Source of the DNA: Chlorobiales bacterium
GTDB taxonomy: Bacteria > Bacteroidota > Chlorobiia > Chlorobiales > Chlorobiaceae
NCBI GenBank assembly: GCA_022360415.1
Contig: JAKSDB010000365.1
Location: forward strand, 1 to 12,225
DNA: 12,225 nt
Reading direction: 5' to 3'
Shown in pieces: positions 1 to 7,257 of this stretch. Positions within the stretch are counted from its first letter, which is position 1; every line of letters starts with the position of its first letter. Under the pieces are notes generated by a model. It was not told where the DNA came from. It did not search any database and saw nothing but the letters and a program-made list of their open reading frames with translations. The translations under genes and the position numbers were made by a program.

Positions 1-1887
1 CGCTCGATCGACGGCCTTACTCCCCAGGAGCAGATAGAGAGAATCCGTGAGAAAGTGCTTGAACAGTTTCGTCAGAGAAACGACTGTTTTTATAATGACA
101 TCTGTCCTGAGCTGAGCAGAAACGGGATCGATTTTGTTGAATACCAAAGACTCGAGGAGCCACAGAAAGAAAGCCTGCAGAGACATTTCAGGAATGAAAT
201 ATTTCCCGTACTCACCCCTCTTGCGGTCGACCCCGGTCACCCTTTTCCGTTTGTATCGAACCTTTCCCTCAACCTTGCCGTGGAGCTGGAAGACCTTGAG
301 ACCCAGGCCCTCAAGTTTGCGAGGGTCAAGGTACCGAGTATTCTGCCGAGACTGCTTCGCCTCGATACTATCGAAGGGCTTGATTTCGGAGACGAGAAAA
401 TAAGGCTTTTATGGCTGGAGGACCTGATTCAAAACAATCTGAAGCATTTGTTTCCACACATGAGGGTTGTACAGAGTTATCCGTTCAGGGTGATCCGGGA
501 CGCCGACATTGAGATCGAGGAAGACGAGGCGGGTGATCTGCTGGAAACCATTGAAAAAGGGATACGTTCCAGGAGGTACGGCAAAGTTGTTCGCCTCGAT
601 GTAATGCCGACCATGCCGCAATCAGTGAGGAAGATTCTGATAAAAAACCTCGAAGTCAATCCTGAAAGCCTTTATGAGATATCCGGTGCCCTTGGAGCGA
701 GCGACCTCATGGAGATGATGAGCATCGAGGAGCCGGAGCTCAAGGACGAGCCTTTTGCTCCTCACAATCCTATCGAAGAGAAGGTGGGAGGCGATGTCTT
801 CAGCGCGATACGTCAGGGGGATCAACTTTTGTACCATCCCTACGACTCTTTTCAGCCCATTGTCGATCTTGTCAACCAGGCGGCAAATGATCCACATGTG
901 CTTTCCATCAAGCAGACCCTTTACCGTGTAGGCAGCAATTCTCCGGTAGTGAAGGCGCTTATGAACGCTGTAGAGCAGGGCAAACAGGTTGCGGTTCTTG
1001 TTGAACTGAAGGCGCGTTTCGACGAAGAAAACAATATCGGCTGGGCACGGGCGCTTGAAGATGTCGGCGCACACGTGGTGTATGGACTTGTCGGTCTTAA
1101 AACACACGCGAAGCTGACGCTGGTTGTTCGCAAGGAGCATGACAAGCTGAAGCGGTATTTGCATCTCGGTACCGGTAACTATAATCCTGTTACGGCAAAA
1201 ATTTATACCGACTACAGTTACCTGACCACAAACGATCTGCTTGCAAACGATGTGTCTGAACTGTTCAATGCTTTGACCGGATACTCGAAACATACAACCT
1301 ATCGAAAGCTGATTGTTTCTCCGGTCAATACCCGCGAGAAAATAATCGAAATGATTGACCGCGAAATAGAGTGGCACAAAAAAGAAGGGAACGGGCGGAT
1401 AATTATGAAAATGAACGCCCTGGTAGACAGGAAAACCATCAAAGCGCTTTACAGGGCCTCCTGCGAAGGTGTTTCCATTGATCTGATAATCCGCGGGATA
1501 TGCTGCCTGGTTCCCGGCATAAAAGGAATCAGCGAGCATATTCGTGTCATCAGTGTAATCGGAAGATTTTTAGAACACAGCAGGGCTTATTATTTTCGGA
1601 ACGGCGGCATGGACGAGCTTTATCTCGGAAGCGCCGATCTCATGCCCAGAAACCTCGACCACCGGGTAGAGGCGCTGTTTCCCATCATGGACAAGGATTT
1701 GATAGAGGTTGCCAAATCCGAGCTGGAGCTTATTCTCGGTGATAATATAAAAGCATGGGAAATGAGTGCCGATGGAAGCTACTCAAGGGTGACAAACGAC
1801 GAGCCCGAGGTGAACAGCCAGAACATTTTTCTGAACCAGGCGTCGAAAAAAAAATCAATCAGTAAATTCAAAGTCAACGGGTTATGA
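1..1887 (+). CDS. ppk1: Polyphosphate kinase 1, 3' part (5' end outside window)
   Basis: This enzyme reversibly transfers the gamma phosphate of ATP onto long-chain polyphosphate, forming the cell's phosphate and energy store. The frame is open from base 1 (reading RSIDGLTPQEQ), so the gene begins upstream and the GTG at 55 is not its start. The visible 628 residues compare with roughly 690-710 in the family, so only the start of the N-terminal domain is missing. The autophosphorylated histidine lies in the LKTHAKLTLVV motif (His codon at 1105), followed by GTGNYNPVTAKIYTDYSYLT. The second catalytic histidine is in FLEHSRAYYF (His codon at 1576). These are the two phospholipase-D-like active-site histidines of PPK1. 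The C-terminus is intact, and the stop overlaps the rpiB start (ATGA), indicating translational coupling. Confidence 0.97.
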   Translation, partial: RSIDGLTPQEQIERIREKVLEQFRQRNDCFYNDICPELSRNGIDFVEYQRLEEPQKESLQRHFRNEIFPVLTPLAVDPGHPFPFVSNLSLNLAVELEDLETQALKFARVKVPSILPRLLRLDTIEGLDFGDEKIRLLWLEDLIQNNLKHLFPHMRVVQSYPFRVIRDADIEIEEDEAGDLLETIEKGIRSRRYGKVVRLDVMPTMPQSVRKILIKNLEVNPESLYEISGALGASDLMEMMSIEEPELKDEPFAPHNPIEEKVGGDVFSAIRQGDQLLYHPYDSFQPIVDLVNQAANDPHVLSIKQTLYRVGSNSPVVKALMNAVEQGKQVAVLVELKARFDEENNIGWARALEDVGAHVVYGLVGLKTHAKLTLVVRKEHDKLKRYLHLGTGNYNPVTAKIYTDYSYLTTNDLLANDVSELFNALTGYSKHTTYRKLIVSPVNTREKIIEMIDREIEWHKKEGNGRIIMKMNALVDRKTIKALYRASCEGVSIDLIIRGICCLVPGIKGISEHIRVISVIGRFLEHSRAYYFRNGGMDELYLGSADLMPRNLDHRVEALFPIMDKDLIEVAKSELELILGDNIKAWEMSADGSYSRVTNDEPEVNSQNIFLNQASKKKSISKFKVNGL

Positions 1888-2312
1888 AATTAGCTATTGG
1901 AAGCGACCACGCAGGTTATGAGTTAAAGAAAACCGTTTATTCCTGGCTTGAATCGAATGGCCATGAAGTGGAAGACATGGGGACGTACTCAAATGATTCA
2001 GTGGATTATCCGGATTATGCCCGCAAGGTAGCGGAATCTGTTGCAAGCGGCCAATCCGATCAGGGCGTTTTGCTTTGCGGCACCGGGGTAGGTGTATCGA
2101 TCGTTGCCAACAAGGTCAGGGGAATTCGTGCTGCACTGGCTTTCAATCCGGAAATTGCAAGCCTTGCGAGACAGCACAACAATGCCAATGTACTCTGCTT
2201 TCCTGCACGTTACAGCGACCCCGGGGCAATTGAGAAAAGCCTTGAAAACTGGTTCGCTGCTGAGTTTGAAGGGGGGCGTCATGAGCGCCGTGTGGCAAAA
2301 ATCGAACCGTAG
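1884..2312 (+). CDS. rpiB: Ribose-5-phosphate isomerase B
   Basis: It interconverts ribose 5-phosphate and ribulose 5-phosphate in the pentose phosphate and Calvin-type pathways. The 142-residue product has the usual RpiB/LacAB length. It shows the N-terminal GSDHAG motif (Asp8, His9), DYPDYA, and the LLCGTGVG loop with the catalytic Cys65. NKVRGIRAAL, the RQHNNANVLC stretch with His98, and the C-terminal GGRHERRVAKI phosphate-binding tail complete the set. The ATG overlaps the ppk1 stop by four bases, so the two genes are probably co-translated. RpiB and PPK1 have no shared biochemistry, so the pairing looks like a housekeeping operon, not a pathway. Confidence 0.96.
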   Translation: MKLAIGSDHAGYELKKTVYSWLESNGHEVEDMGTYSNDSVDYPDYARKVAESVASGQSDQGVLLCGTGVGVSIVANKVRGIRAALAFNPEIASLARQHNNANVLCFPARYSDPGAIEKSLENWFAAEFEGGRHERRVAKIEP

Positions 2313-2385
2313 GAATTTTACTGTAAAGGAGATTGTTTGTAGTGCTGAAATAACAGGTGATGGAGAATAGGGATGGATATCAACA

Positions 2386-2407
2386 AGGAAGGTTGAAACC
2401 TTTTTTG
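2386..2407 (+). terminator. Weak hairpin with T-run after rpiB
   Basis: AAGGT and ACCTT (2389-2402) form a short stem around TGAA and run directly into a series of T residues. It is placed to end or attenuate the ppk1-rpiB transcript, but the stem is short. Confidence 0.35.
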
Positions 2408-2436
2408 AGTTTTGACTTTTTACTTTTGACTTTTAT
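2405..2436 (+). repeat. Imperfect TTTTGACTTTT tandem repeat
   Basis: Just before the CBS-domain gene the words TTTTGACTTTT and CTTTTGACTTTT follow each other, separated by a few bases. This low-complexity tract sits where a ribosome binding site would be expected, and no AGGAGG-like sequence is present. A function is not evident. Confidence 0.5.
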
Positions 2437-2438
2437 TG

Positions 2439-3128
2439 ATGATGAGCTTTGTACAGAAATACATAGAGCCGGATTACCCTGTTTTTCAGGTTTCTGAAAC
2501 TGCGAGGGATGCTCTTGTTCAACTGCACGAACAAGGGCTGCGTGAGGCGCCGGTGATGAAAGAAGGAAAGCTTCTTGCTGTTGTTTCCATCGACGATCTT
2601 CGTCTGGCCCTGGATGAAGAGGGGGCGGATGAAACGGGGTTACGGCTTGAACACATGGCTCTGGAGAATCCTGAGCAGGTTTGTCCTGACGAGCATATTC
2701 TCGATATCTATGAGAAGTTGAGCAATACCTCTCCCGACATTCTTGCGGTTACTTCCGGGAGCGGAGGGTATGAGGGGGTTATAACAAAGTCCGGTATCCT
2801 CGAGCAGATCGGTTTTTTGTATCATTTTTCCGAACAAGGAGCCACCCTTGAACTCGAGGCCCCGGCTCTCGGTGTGAAAGTCTCTGAAATAATCAGTGTC
2901 ATAGAAAAAAATGACGCGATGGTACTCAGTTTCGGCATTACTGAGCCGGACCCGGGTGCGCAGTCGATGGTTATGACTTTCAGGATACAGTGTCAGGATA
3001 TCTATCGCCTTGTGACCAACCTTGAAAAATACGGTTACCTTATCCGTTATGCGAGGTCTTCCGAAGGTGGAGGAGTGGATGAACTTCGTGAAAAGGCCCT
3101 CGAATTCATGCGCTACATCGACATGTAG
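2439..3128 (+). CDS. CBS-pair protein with ACT-like C-terminal domain
   Basis: This is a probable cytoplasmic regulatory protein of 229 residues. The first half has two CBS units: about residues 8-58 (APVMKEGKLLAVVSIDDLRLAL) and 68-130 (CPDEHILDIYEK, then GYEGVITKSGILEQIG). CBS pairs usually bind adenosine nucleotides. Residues about 140-215 (VSEIISVIEKNDAMVLSF to YRLVTNLEKYGYLIRYA) have the length and hydrophobic pattern of an ACT-like small-ligand domain, a weaker call. I start at the ATG at 2439; a TTG at 2436 and a second ATG at 2442 are also in frame. No clear Shine-Dalgarno is seen. The ligand and target are unknown. It is transcribed alone or with the genes before it, and a strong terminator follows. 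Confidence 0.85.
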   Translation: MMSFVQKYIEPDYPVFQVSETARDALVQLHEQGLREAPVMKEGKLLAVVSIDDLRLALDEEGADETGLRLEHMALENPEQVCPDEHILDIYEKLSNTSPDILAVTSGSGGYEGVITKSGILEQIGFLYHFSEQGATLELEAPALGVKVSEIISVIEKNDAMVLSFGITEPDPGAQSMVMTFRIQCQDIYRLVTNLEKYGYLIRYARSSEGGGVDELREKALEFMRYIDM

Positions 3129-3137
3129 CAATGTTTT

Positions 3138-3165
3138 GCCTGCCCCGCGGGGGCAGGCTGTTTTT
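3138..3165 (+). terminator. Rho-independent terminator after the CBS gene
   Basis: A perfect 9-bp GC stem, GCCTGCCCC and GGGGCAGGC, with a GCG loop (3138-3158) is followed by TGTTTTTC. It begins ten bases after the CBS-gene stop and ends 21 bases before the amidohydrolase start. Confidence 0.85.
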
Positions 3166-3186
3166 CGTAATCCTTCTCGTTGGTTT

Positions 3187-4398
3187 ATGTCTGAAAATTC
3201 CCCTCCGGTTGTTGAAAAGATCAAAAGCAGGGTAGACGAGCTATATCCCGAGATTGTAGAAATACGTCGTGAAATTCATCGTCACCCGGAACTTTCTTTT
3301 CAGGAATTTCGCACAACCGCCCTGATTCGTGATTATCTTCTGAAGCTTGGTTTGAAGATAGAGCATGATTTTCTCGAAACAGGTGTGGTCGCGCTCCTTG
3401 AGGGTAATGGCCGAAAATCCGACGCCGGACTTGTTGCTCTCCGGGCGGATATCGACGCGCTTCCTCTTCAGGAAGAAAACAGTCATGGGTTCTGTTCGGT
3501 TGAAAAAGGAATCATGCATGCCTGTGGACATGACATGCATACCGCTATTATTCTTGGGGCAGCCGCTATCCTGGCGGAGATAAAGCATGAACTGGCGGGG
3601 GACGTGCTCTTTATTTTTCAGCCGGCGGAAGAAAAAGCCCCCGGGGGGGCCAAACCTCTCATCGAGGCAGGTCTTTTCAACTTCTATCAGCCGTCGGCAA
3701 TCTTCGGCCTGCATTGTTTTCCTTACCTCGAGACAGGAAAGGTGGCAATCAGGGAGGGCAGCCTGATGGCTGCGGCAGATGAGCTGTACATCACTGTTCA
3801 GGGAGAAGGGGGCCATGCGTCAGCACCCCACAAGGCTGCCGATCCTGTGCTTGCGGCCGCGCACATCATCACTTCTTTGCAGCATCTTGTCAGCAGGGTT
3901 GCGTCGCCCTACGAACCGGCAGTTGTATCGATCAGTTCCATAAAAGGGGGAAACGCGACCAATATCATTCCAGGCACAGTATCAATGTCGGGAACGCTTC
4001 GCACGATGAACGAGGAACTGCGCGGCACTATGCACAAACGTCTCAGACAGACCGTCGAGCATACCGCCAGAGGTTTGGGTGTGGATGCCGAGCTCGAGAT
4101 CGTGCACGGTTATCCGGTACTGGTCAACGATCCCGCTACAACCCGCAGGCTCCGCATGACCTCAATTGAGTATCTCGGAGAGAACAATGTCGAGGAGTGT
4201 GAACTGCTTATGACGGCGGAAGACTTTTCCTACTATCTGCAGCATTGCCCTGGCTCTTTCATCCAGCTCGGTACCAGCGGAAAAAACATTGAAAGAGGCA
4301 ACACTCTCCACTCACCTCTGTTCAATCCCGGTGAAGCAGCGATCAGTACGGGTATGGGCGTAATGAGCTACGCTGCCTGGAAATGGCTTGCTCAATAG
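3187..4398 (+). CDS. M20D-family amidohydrolase (hippurate hydrolase/IAA-amino-acid hydrolase type)
   Basis: This is a zinc-dependent amidohydrolase or aminoacylase of 403 residues that cleaves N-acyl amino acids or related amides. The exact substrate cannot be read from sequence. It has RREIHRHPELSFQE near the N-terminus and RADIDALPLQEE (about 86-97). The metal site is HACGHDMH (Cys113, His115), QPAEEKAPGG (catalytic Glu148, ligand Glu149), His176 in GLHCFP and His375 in NTLHSPLFN. The GGHASAPH stretch (about 208-215) lies in the dimerisation domain. The frame stays open upstream to 3022, but that part overlaps the CBS gene and crosses the terminator hairpin, so I chose the ATG at 3187. No signal peptide is visible, so it is cytoplasmic. 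Confidence 0.93.
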   Translation: MSENSPPVVEKIKSRVDELYPEIVEIRREIHRHPELSFQEFRTTALIRDYLLKLGLKIEHDFLETGVVALLEGNGRKSDAGLVALRADIDALPLQEENSHGFCSVEKGIMHACGHDMHTAIILGAAAILAEIKHELAGDVLFIFQPAEEKAPGGAKPLIEAGLFNFYQPSAIFGLHCFPYLETGKVAIREGSLMAAADELYITVQGEGGHASAPHKAADPVLAAAHIITSLQHLVSRVASPYEPAVVSISSIKGGNATNIIPGTVSMSGTLRTMNEELRGTMHKRLRQTVEHTARGLGVDAELEIVHGYPVLVNDPATTRRLRMTSIEYLGENNVEECELLMTAEDFSYYLQHCPGSFIQLGTSGKNIERGNTLHSPLFNPGEAAISTGMGVMSYAAWKWLAQ

Positions 4399-4461
4399 CT
4401 TGATGGCCAGAGAGCAGGGTGGCTCGATAGCATGAAGGCAGCAGGACTTCTTGAAAAATGT

Positions 4462-4493
4462 AGGGGCAGACCTGCGTGTCTGCCCGCTTTTCG
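4462..4493 (+). terminator. GC-rich hairpin with short T-run after the amidohydrolase
   Basis: GGGCAGAC (4464-4471) pairs with GTCTGCCC (4478-4485) around CTGCGT and is followed by GCTTTTCG. It can end the amidohydrolase transcript. From memory, near-identical GGGGCAGAC...GTCTGCCC hairpins occur as interspersed repeats in several bacterial groups, so it may be a REP-like unit serving as a terminator. Confidence 0.65.
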
Positions 4494-4534
4494 ATACCTA
4501 TATCAATAGCGAAACCCGAAGTACAAGACATTTT

Positions 4535-4587
4535 TTATTACGATCCCGACAGGTCGGGACCAACGAAGTAATCATTACGCGTAATAA
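4535..4587. repeat. Nested inverted repeats between converging genes
   Basis: TTATTACG (4535-4542) and CGTAATAA (4580-4587) are exact inverted copies. Inside them is a second hairpin, TCCCGAC (4544-4550) and GTCGGGA (4553-4559). The right arm also contains a 12-bp palindrome, ATTACGCGTAAT (4574-4585). The structure lies between the amidohydrolase and the converging aldolase gene, so it may act as a bidirectional transcription barrier. Neither strand has a clean T-run directly after the inner hairpin. Confidence 0.6.
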
Positions 4588-4603
4588 ATTTATAGAGGCA
4601 TCC

Positions 4604-5578
4604 TTATGCTTTGTTGTCTGACCCCAGCACATGAACAATCTTGTGCTTGTAGAGCTCCTTGAGCGAGTCTCTCGCCGGGCCGAGATACTTTCTCGGGTCG
4701 AACTCTTCGGGTTTTTCGTCCAGTACCTTGCGTACCGCCGCAGTCATCGCAAGACGTCCGTCAGAATCGATATTTATCTTGCAGACGGCGGATTTTGCCG
4801 CTTCCCGAAGCTGTTCTTCACTGATGCCTATCGCGTCTTTCAGCTTTCCGCCATGAGCGTTTATCGTTGCGACCAGGTCCTGCGGTACCGAGGATGAGCC
4901 GTGGAGAACGATAGGGAATCCTGGAATTCGTTTTTCAATCTCCTCAAGGATATCAAGTCGTATTTTCGGATCTTCGCCGGGTTTGAACTTAAAAGCTCCG
5001 TGTGATGTTCCAATAGAGATTGCGAGGCTGTCTACACCGGTTTTACTGACAAAGTCTTCAACCTCTTCCGGTTGTGTATAGGTATGAGTTTCAGCAGATA
5101 CTTCATCCTCTATACCGGCAAGGACACCGAGTTCGCCTTCGACGGTTACATCGTGCTCATGAGCGTACTCTACAACTTTTCTGGTCAGGGCAACGTTTTC
5201 ATCGTAGCTCAGATGTGAGCCATCGATCATGACCGAAGAAAAACCCGTGTCGATACAGTCTTTGCAAAGCTCGAAGCTGTCACCGTGGTCCAGGTGGAGT
5301 ACAATTGGGATTTGGGTACCCAGTTCCTCAGCGTATTCGACAGCACCTTTGGCAAGGTTACGGAGGAGTGTCTGGTTTGCATACTTGCGGGCTCCTTTTG
5401 AAACCTGGAGTATAACGGGTGATTTTGTTTCTACGCAGGCCATGATTATCGCCTGTAACTGTTCGAGGTTATTGAAGTTGTATGCAGGGATTGCGTAACC
5501 GCCTTTTACGGCTTTTGCAAAAAGGTCTCTGCTGTTGACAAGTCCCAGCTCTTTATAGCTGATGGGTTGATTCTGCAT
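4604..5578 (-). CDS. fba: Class II fructose-bisphosphate aldolase
   Basis: This zinc-dependent aldolase reversibly joins dihydroxyacetone phosphate and glyceraldehyde 3-phosphate, in gluconeogenesis and glycolysis. The 324-residue protein shows the conserved motifs in order. YNFNNLEQLQAII (33-45) is followed by LHLDHGDS with catalytic Asp97 and zinc ligand His98. Next come MIDGSHL (117-123), GELGVLAGIED (148-158), GTSHGAFKF with zinc ligand His193, VLHGSSSVP with zinc ligand His226, and KINIDSDGR (267-275). The C-terminus has the usual DPRKYLGPARD. The start ATG at 5578 is supported by the conserved N-terminus, but no strong Shine-Dalgarno is seen. It converges on the amidohydrolase gene and has its own upstream region. 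Confidence 0.96.
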   Translation of the reverse strand: MQNQPISYKELGLVNSRDLFAKAVKGGYAIPAYNFNNLEQLQAIIMACVETKSPVILQVSKGARKYANQTLLRNLAKGAVEYAEELGTQIPIVLHLDHGDSFELCKDCIDTGFSSVMIDGSHLSYDENVALTRKVVEYAHEHDVTVEGELGVLAGIEDEVSAETHTYTQPEEVEDFVSKTGVDSLAISIGTSHGAFKFKPGEDPKIRLDILEEIEKRIPGFPIVLHGSSSVPQDLVATINAHGGKLKDAIGISEEQLREAAKSAVCKINIDSDGRLAMTAAVRKVLDEKPEEFDPRKYLGPARDSLKELYKHKIVHVLGSDNKA

Positions 5579-5790
5579 CAGGAGTTCTCTTGTGGTTGGA
5601 TTAAATGTTTGGATCGCTGAAAAAAGTGATGTAACCGGGATAATGTGGTCATAAATATATTTGTGGTGCTTTCATAAGTCATATAATAAATTGATGTTAC
5701 AGCTTATGATGTTCTTGTGTGTGACAAATATGTAACATTTCTTTTGAAAGCCTACTATCTAAATCCATGTGAATATAGGAAATTTAATTC
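5579..5790 (-). promoter_or_regulatory. AT-rich upstream region of the aldolase gene
   Basis: No gene is seen here. The region is AT-rich and carries an 8-bp inverted repeat, ATGTTACA (5694-5701) and TGTAACAT (5731-5738), 29 bases apart. That is a candidate operator for fba. I could not fix a convincing -35/-10 pair. Confidence 0.35.
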
Positions 5791-5799
5791 ATCTTGAAA

Positions 5800-5940
5800 G
5801 CCTCCCTCCGTCTCATTCCGCGCCCACTCCCTCCGCACCGCTCGCTGACATAAGCTGCATGCTCGCAGCTGCTCCGGGGCAGGGTGCGACCTCCGCTTCC
5901 GCTCAGTGCCTGATTGATTGTTCATCTTGCTACGATAGAC
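5800..5940. other. GC-rich patch without a recognisable gene
   Basis: Composition changes abruptly here from AT-rich to runs rich in CCGCTC-type words. Short ORFs across it have no recognisable protein features. Bases 5898-5931 recur in diverged form at 8896-8929. This patch marks the left edge of the accessory island. GTGCGAC at 5884-5890 matches the usual 5' end of group II introns, but it could be chance. Confidence 0.5.
5898..5931 (+). repeat. Diverged direct repeat, copy 1 (partner at 8896)
   Basis: TCCGCTCAGTGCC is identical at 5898-5910 and 8896-8908. The following 21 bases match at 15 positions and both end in TCTTGCT. In total 28 of 34 bases match over a 3-kb distance. Confidence 0.55.
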
Positions 5941-5964
5941 CGGGAGCAAAGATCGCGCTGATGC

Positions 5965-6140
5965 ACGAACCTTACCCCTAAAAGGTGAGCTGGTTTCCTC
6001 ATGAAGTCAAAGAGCCGGATCCGACAGGACGGGATTGGTGCCGTGAACGAGCGCTAAAGTTCAGGGTTGCTTAGGCTTACAGTTGAACCATTGGCAGGAT
6101 GCTAATAGCGTGGTAAGGGTGTAGGGGGAAGAGAGAAAGC
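5965..6140 (+). ncRNA. Probable group II intron domain I fragment
   Basis: No protein is encoded here. The sequence instead carries the word pattern I associate with domain I of bacterial group II introns: CCTCATGAAG (5997-6006), AAGAGCCGG, GGATTGGTGC (6032-6041), then GAACG (6045-6049). A late GATGCTAATAGCG followed by GGTAAGGGTGTA lies at 6098-6123. A possible intron 5' end, GTGCGAC, lies at 5884. There is no reverse transcriptase/maturase gene and no domain V/VI hairpin before the next gene at 6156, so this would be a 5' remnant only. The match is from memory of intron consensus, not from a covariance search. Confidence 0.4.
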
Positions 6141-6155
6141 GTTGTCTGTCTGTGC

Positions 6156-6566
6156 TCAATTCATCATCATGTTTATGAATAGGGTAGCCCCAGCACCCAA
6201 AACAAAAAACAGAAAATTGATGGTAACACCTTTCCAGAACGTCGAGCGTCCTTCACGGGCAAGTTCTCCACGAAGCAGTTGTGTGATAGCATCTACCTCT
6301 GGTTTTTTGAGTTCTACAAGCTTGTTATATCGATTGATATCCTCCTCTAGTTGCTTGGCGAGTTTCGATCTCGCTTTGATCTCAGTTTCTATATTTCCAA
6401 TCAGAGAAACTGATTCCTCCAAAGATTTTGTCAAGCGATTAACTCGATCCTGGATGGTTTCCTCTTCTCCTTTTCTTAGTAGTTTTTTTATGATCTGAGA
6501 AATCCATTGGCCTGCAAGAGAGAGGATTCCTCCCCATAGCGTTAGCAACAACAACTCAACGGACAT
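6156..6566 (-). CDS. Small two-TM coiled-coil membrane protein, function unknown
   Basis: I do not recognise a named family. The 136-residue protein has a hydrophobic N-terminal segment (about 4-24, ELLLLTLWGGILSLAG) and a charged stretch (about 30-105, rich in Glu, Lys and Leu) likely to form a coiled coil. A second hydrophobic segment follows (about 112-132, VTINFLFFVLGAGATLFI). The layout suggests a hairpin-like protein with both ends in the membrane and a coiled-coil loop. The start ATG at 6566 lacks a clear Shine-Dalgarno. It overlaps a 25-codon ORF reading MAKLGNKLEKDTPL (6633 down to 6556), whose TGA lies just after this ATG. That ORF begins inside the 35-bp repeat. Start and stop are intact and codon use looks normal, so this is a plausible real gene. 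Confidence 0.7.
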   Translation of the reverse strand: MSVELLLLTLWGGILSLAGQWISQIIKKLLRKGEEETIQDRVNRLTKSLEESVSLIGNIETEIKARSKLAKQLEEDINRYNKLVELKKPEVDAITQLLRGELAREGRSTFWKGVTINFLFFVLGAGATLFINMMMN

Positions 6567-6621
6567 CTAACTTAAGTTTTAGTGTTTGCAGTAAGGGCGT
6601 ATCTTTTTCAAGTTTATTGCC

Positions 6622-6656
6622 CAATTTCGCCATATATGCCGTAAATATCAAGCATA
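6622..6656 (+). repeat. 35-bp direct repeat, copy 1
   Basis: This copy runs from CAATTTCGCCATATATGCCG to CAAGCATA. It matches 10321-10355 at 32 of 35 positions in the same orientation. Read on the minus strand, it lies 56 bases upstream of the coiled-coil protein start. Confidence 0.75.
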
Positions 6657-6657
6657 T

Positions 6658-7140
6658 TCACCTATTCAGTCTCTCCACCCGCATACCGCTCACATCCTCT
6701 TCATTCTCAACGTCATACTCCGCCTTGTTCACCTCCTTGTTAATCTTTTCGAGATAGGTATCATCCTCCAGGGTGATTCTTCGTTACCATCTTGTCGAGC
6801 TCCTTCTGGTAAACCTCGCTTTTCACCTTCAACCGCTTCGCCTGCTCTATCACGCGCGCAAATCGCTTTCCCGGTCGCGCAGCTCGAATTTCTGCGGATA
6901 GCTGATGATGACCCGCAGCCTATCCGGATCTTTTCCGATCCACTTGCAGAAGATTCGGAGCAAACGTTACTCAGCCATCTGTAGCCCAGCAGCCTTTTCG
7001 GCAAGCAGTGTGTTGAGGGGCTGGAACTCTGTCTGGATCGCACCGCCGTCTTCTTTGCCTTCAAAGCGTATAGAGTTGCAGAGGTGAGCATGTTGCAGAA
7101 CAGCCCGAAGGGGAAAGAGAAGAGATAGTTTAATTTCATG
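6658..7140 (-). pseudogene. Decayed gene with an in-frame stop and frameshifts
   Basis: Reading the minus strand from about 7140, one frame gives a continuous protein-like sequence: FEGKEDGGAIQTEFQPLNTL, then LLAEKAAGLQMAE. A TAA follows where CAA (Gln) would fit. The same frame continues as RLLRIFCKWIGKDPDRLRVI and FELRDRESDLRA. A frameshift leads to IEQAKRLKVKSEVYQKELDK, and another shift gives DDTYLEKINKEVNKAEYDVE, ending with TGA at 6658. At least three disabling changes are therefore needed to read it. The style (AEKAAGLQMAE, FELRDRESDLRA) reminds me of phage portal-like proteins, but that is only an impression. Confidence 0.6.
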
Positions 7141-7257
7141 AAAGGTTTACCTGTTAACCAATATGTTTCAAATAATAAAAAATTATAGATGTGACTTTTT
7201 TGGAAAAAAAATTTCTTGAGTGTAGTATTGGTGTATAGGAAGAGGGTTATTTCAGGA

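Noticed and set aside
622..1539. 305-codon minus-strand ORF inside ppk1
   Set aside because: It is antisense to conserved catalytic motifs of polyphosphate kinase, and its translation has no recognisable domain.
3022..3186. N-terminal extension of the amidohydrolase
   Set aside because: It overlaps the CBS gene and runs through the terminator. The conserved family start fits the ATG at 3187.
2640..3224. 194-codon minus-strand ORF over the CBS gene and terminator
   Set aside because: It is antisense to a clear CBS/ACT-like protein and crosses the terminator hairpin.
3241..3816. 191-codon minus-strand ORF
   Set aside because: It is the antisense shadow of the amidohydrolase metal-binding region.
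6729..7139. 136-codon minus-strand ORF starting MKLNYLFSF
   Set aside because: Its Ser/Arg-rich reading is the wrong frame for most of its length. The protein-like signal lies in the other frames, described as a pseudogene.
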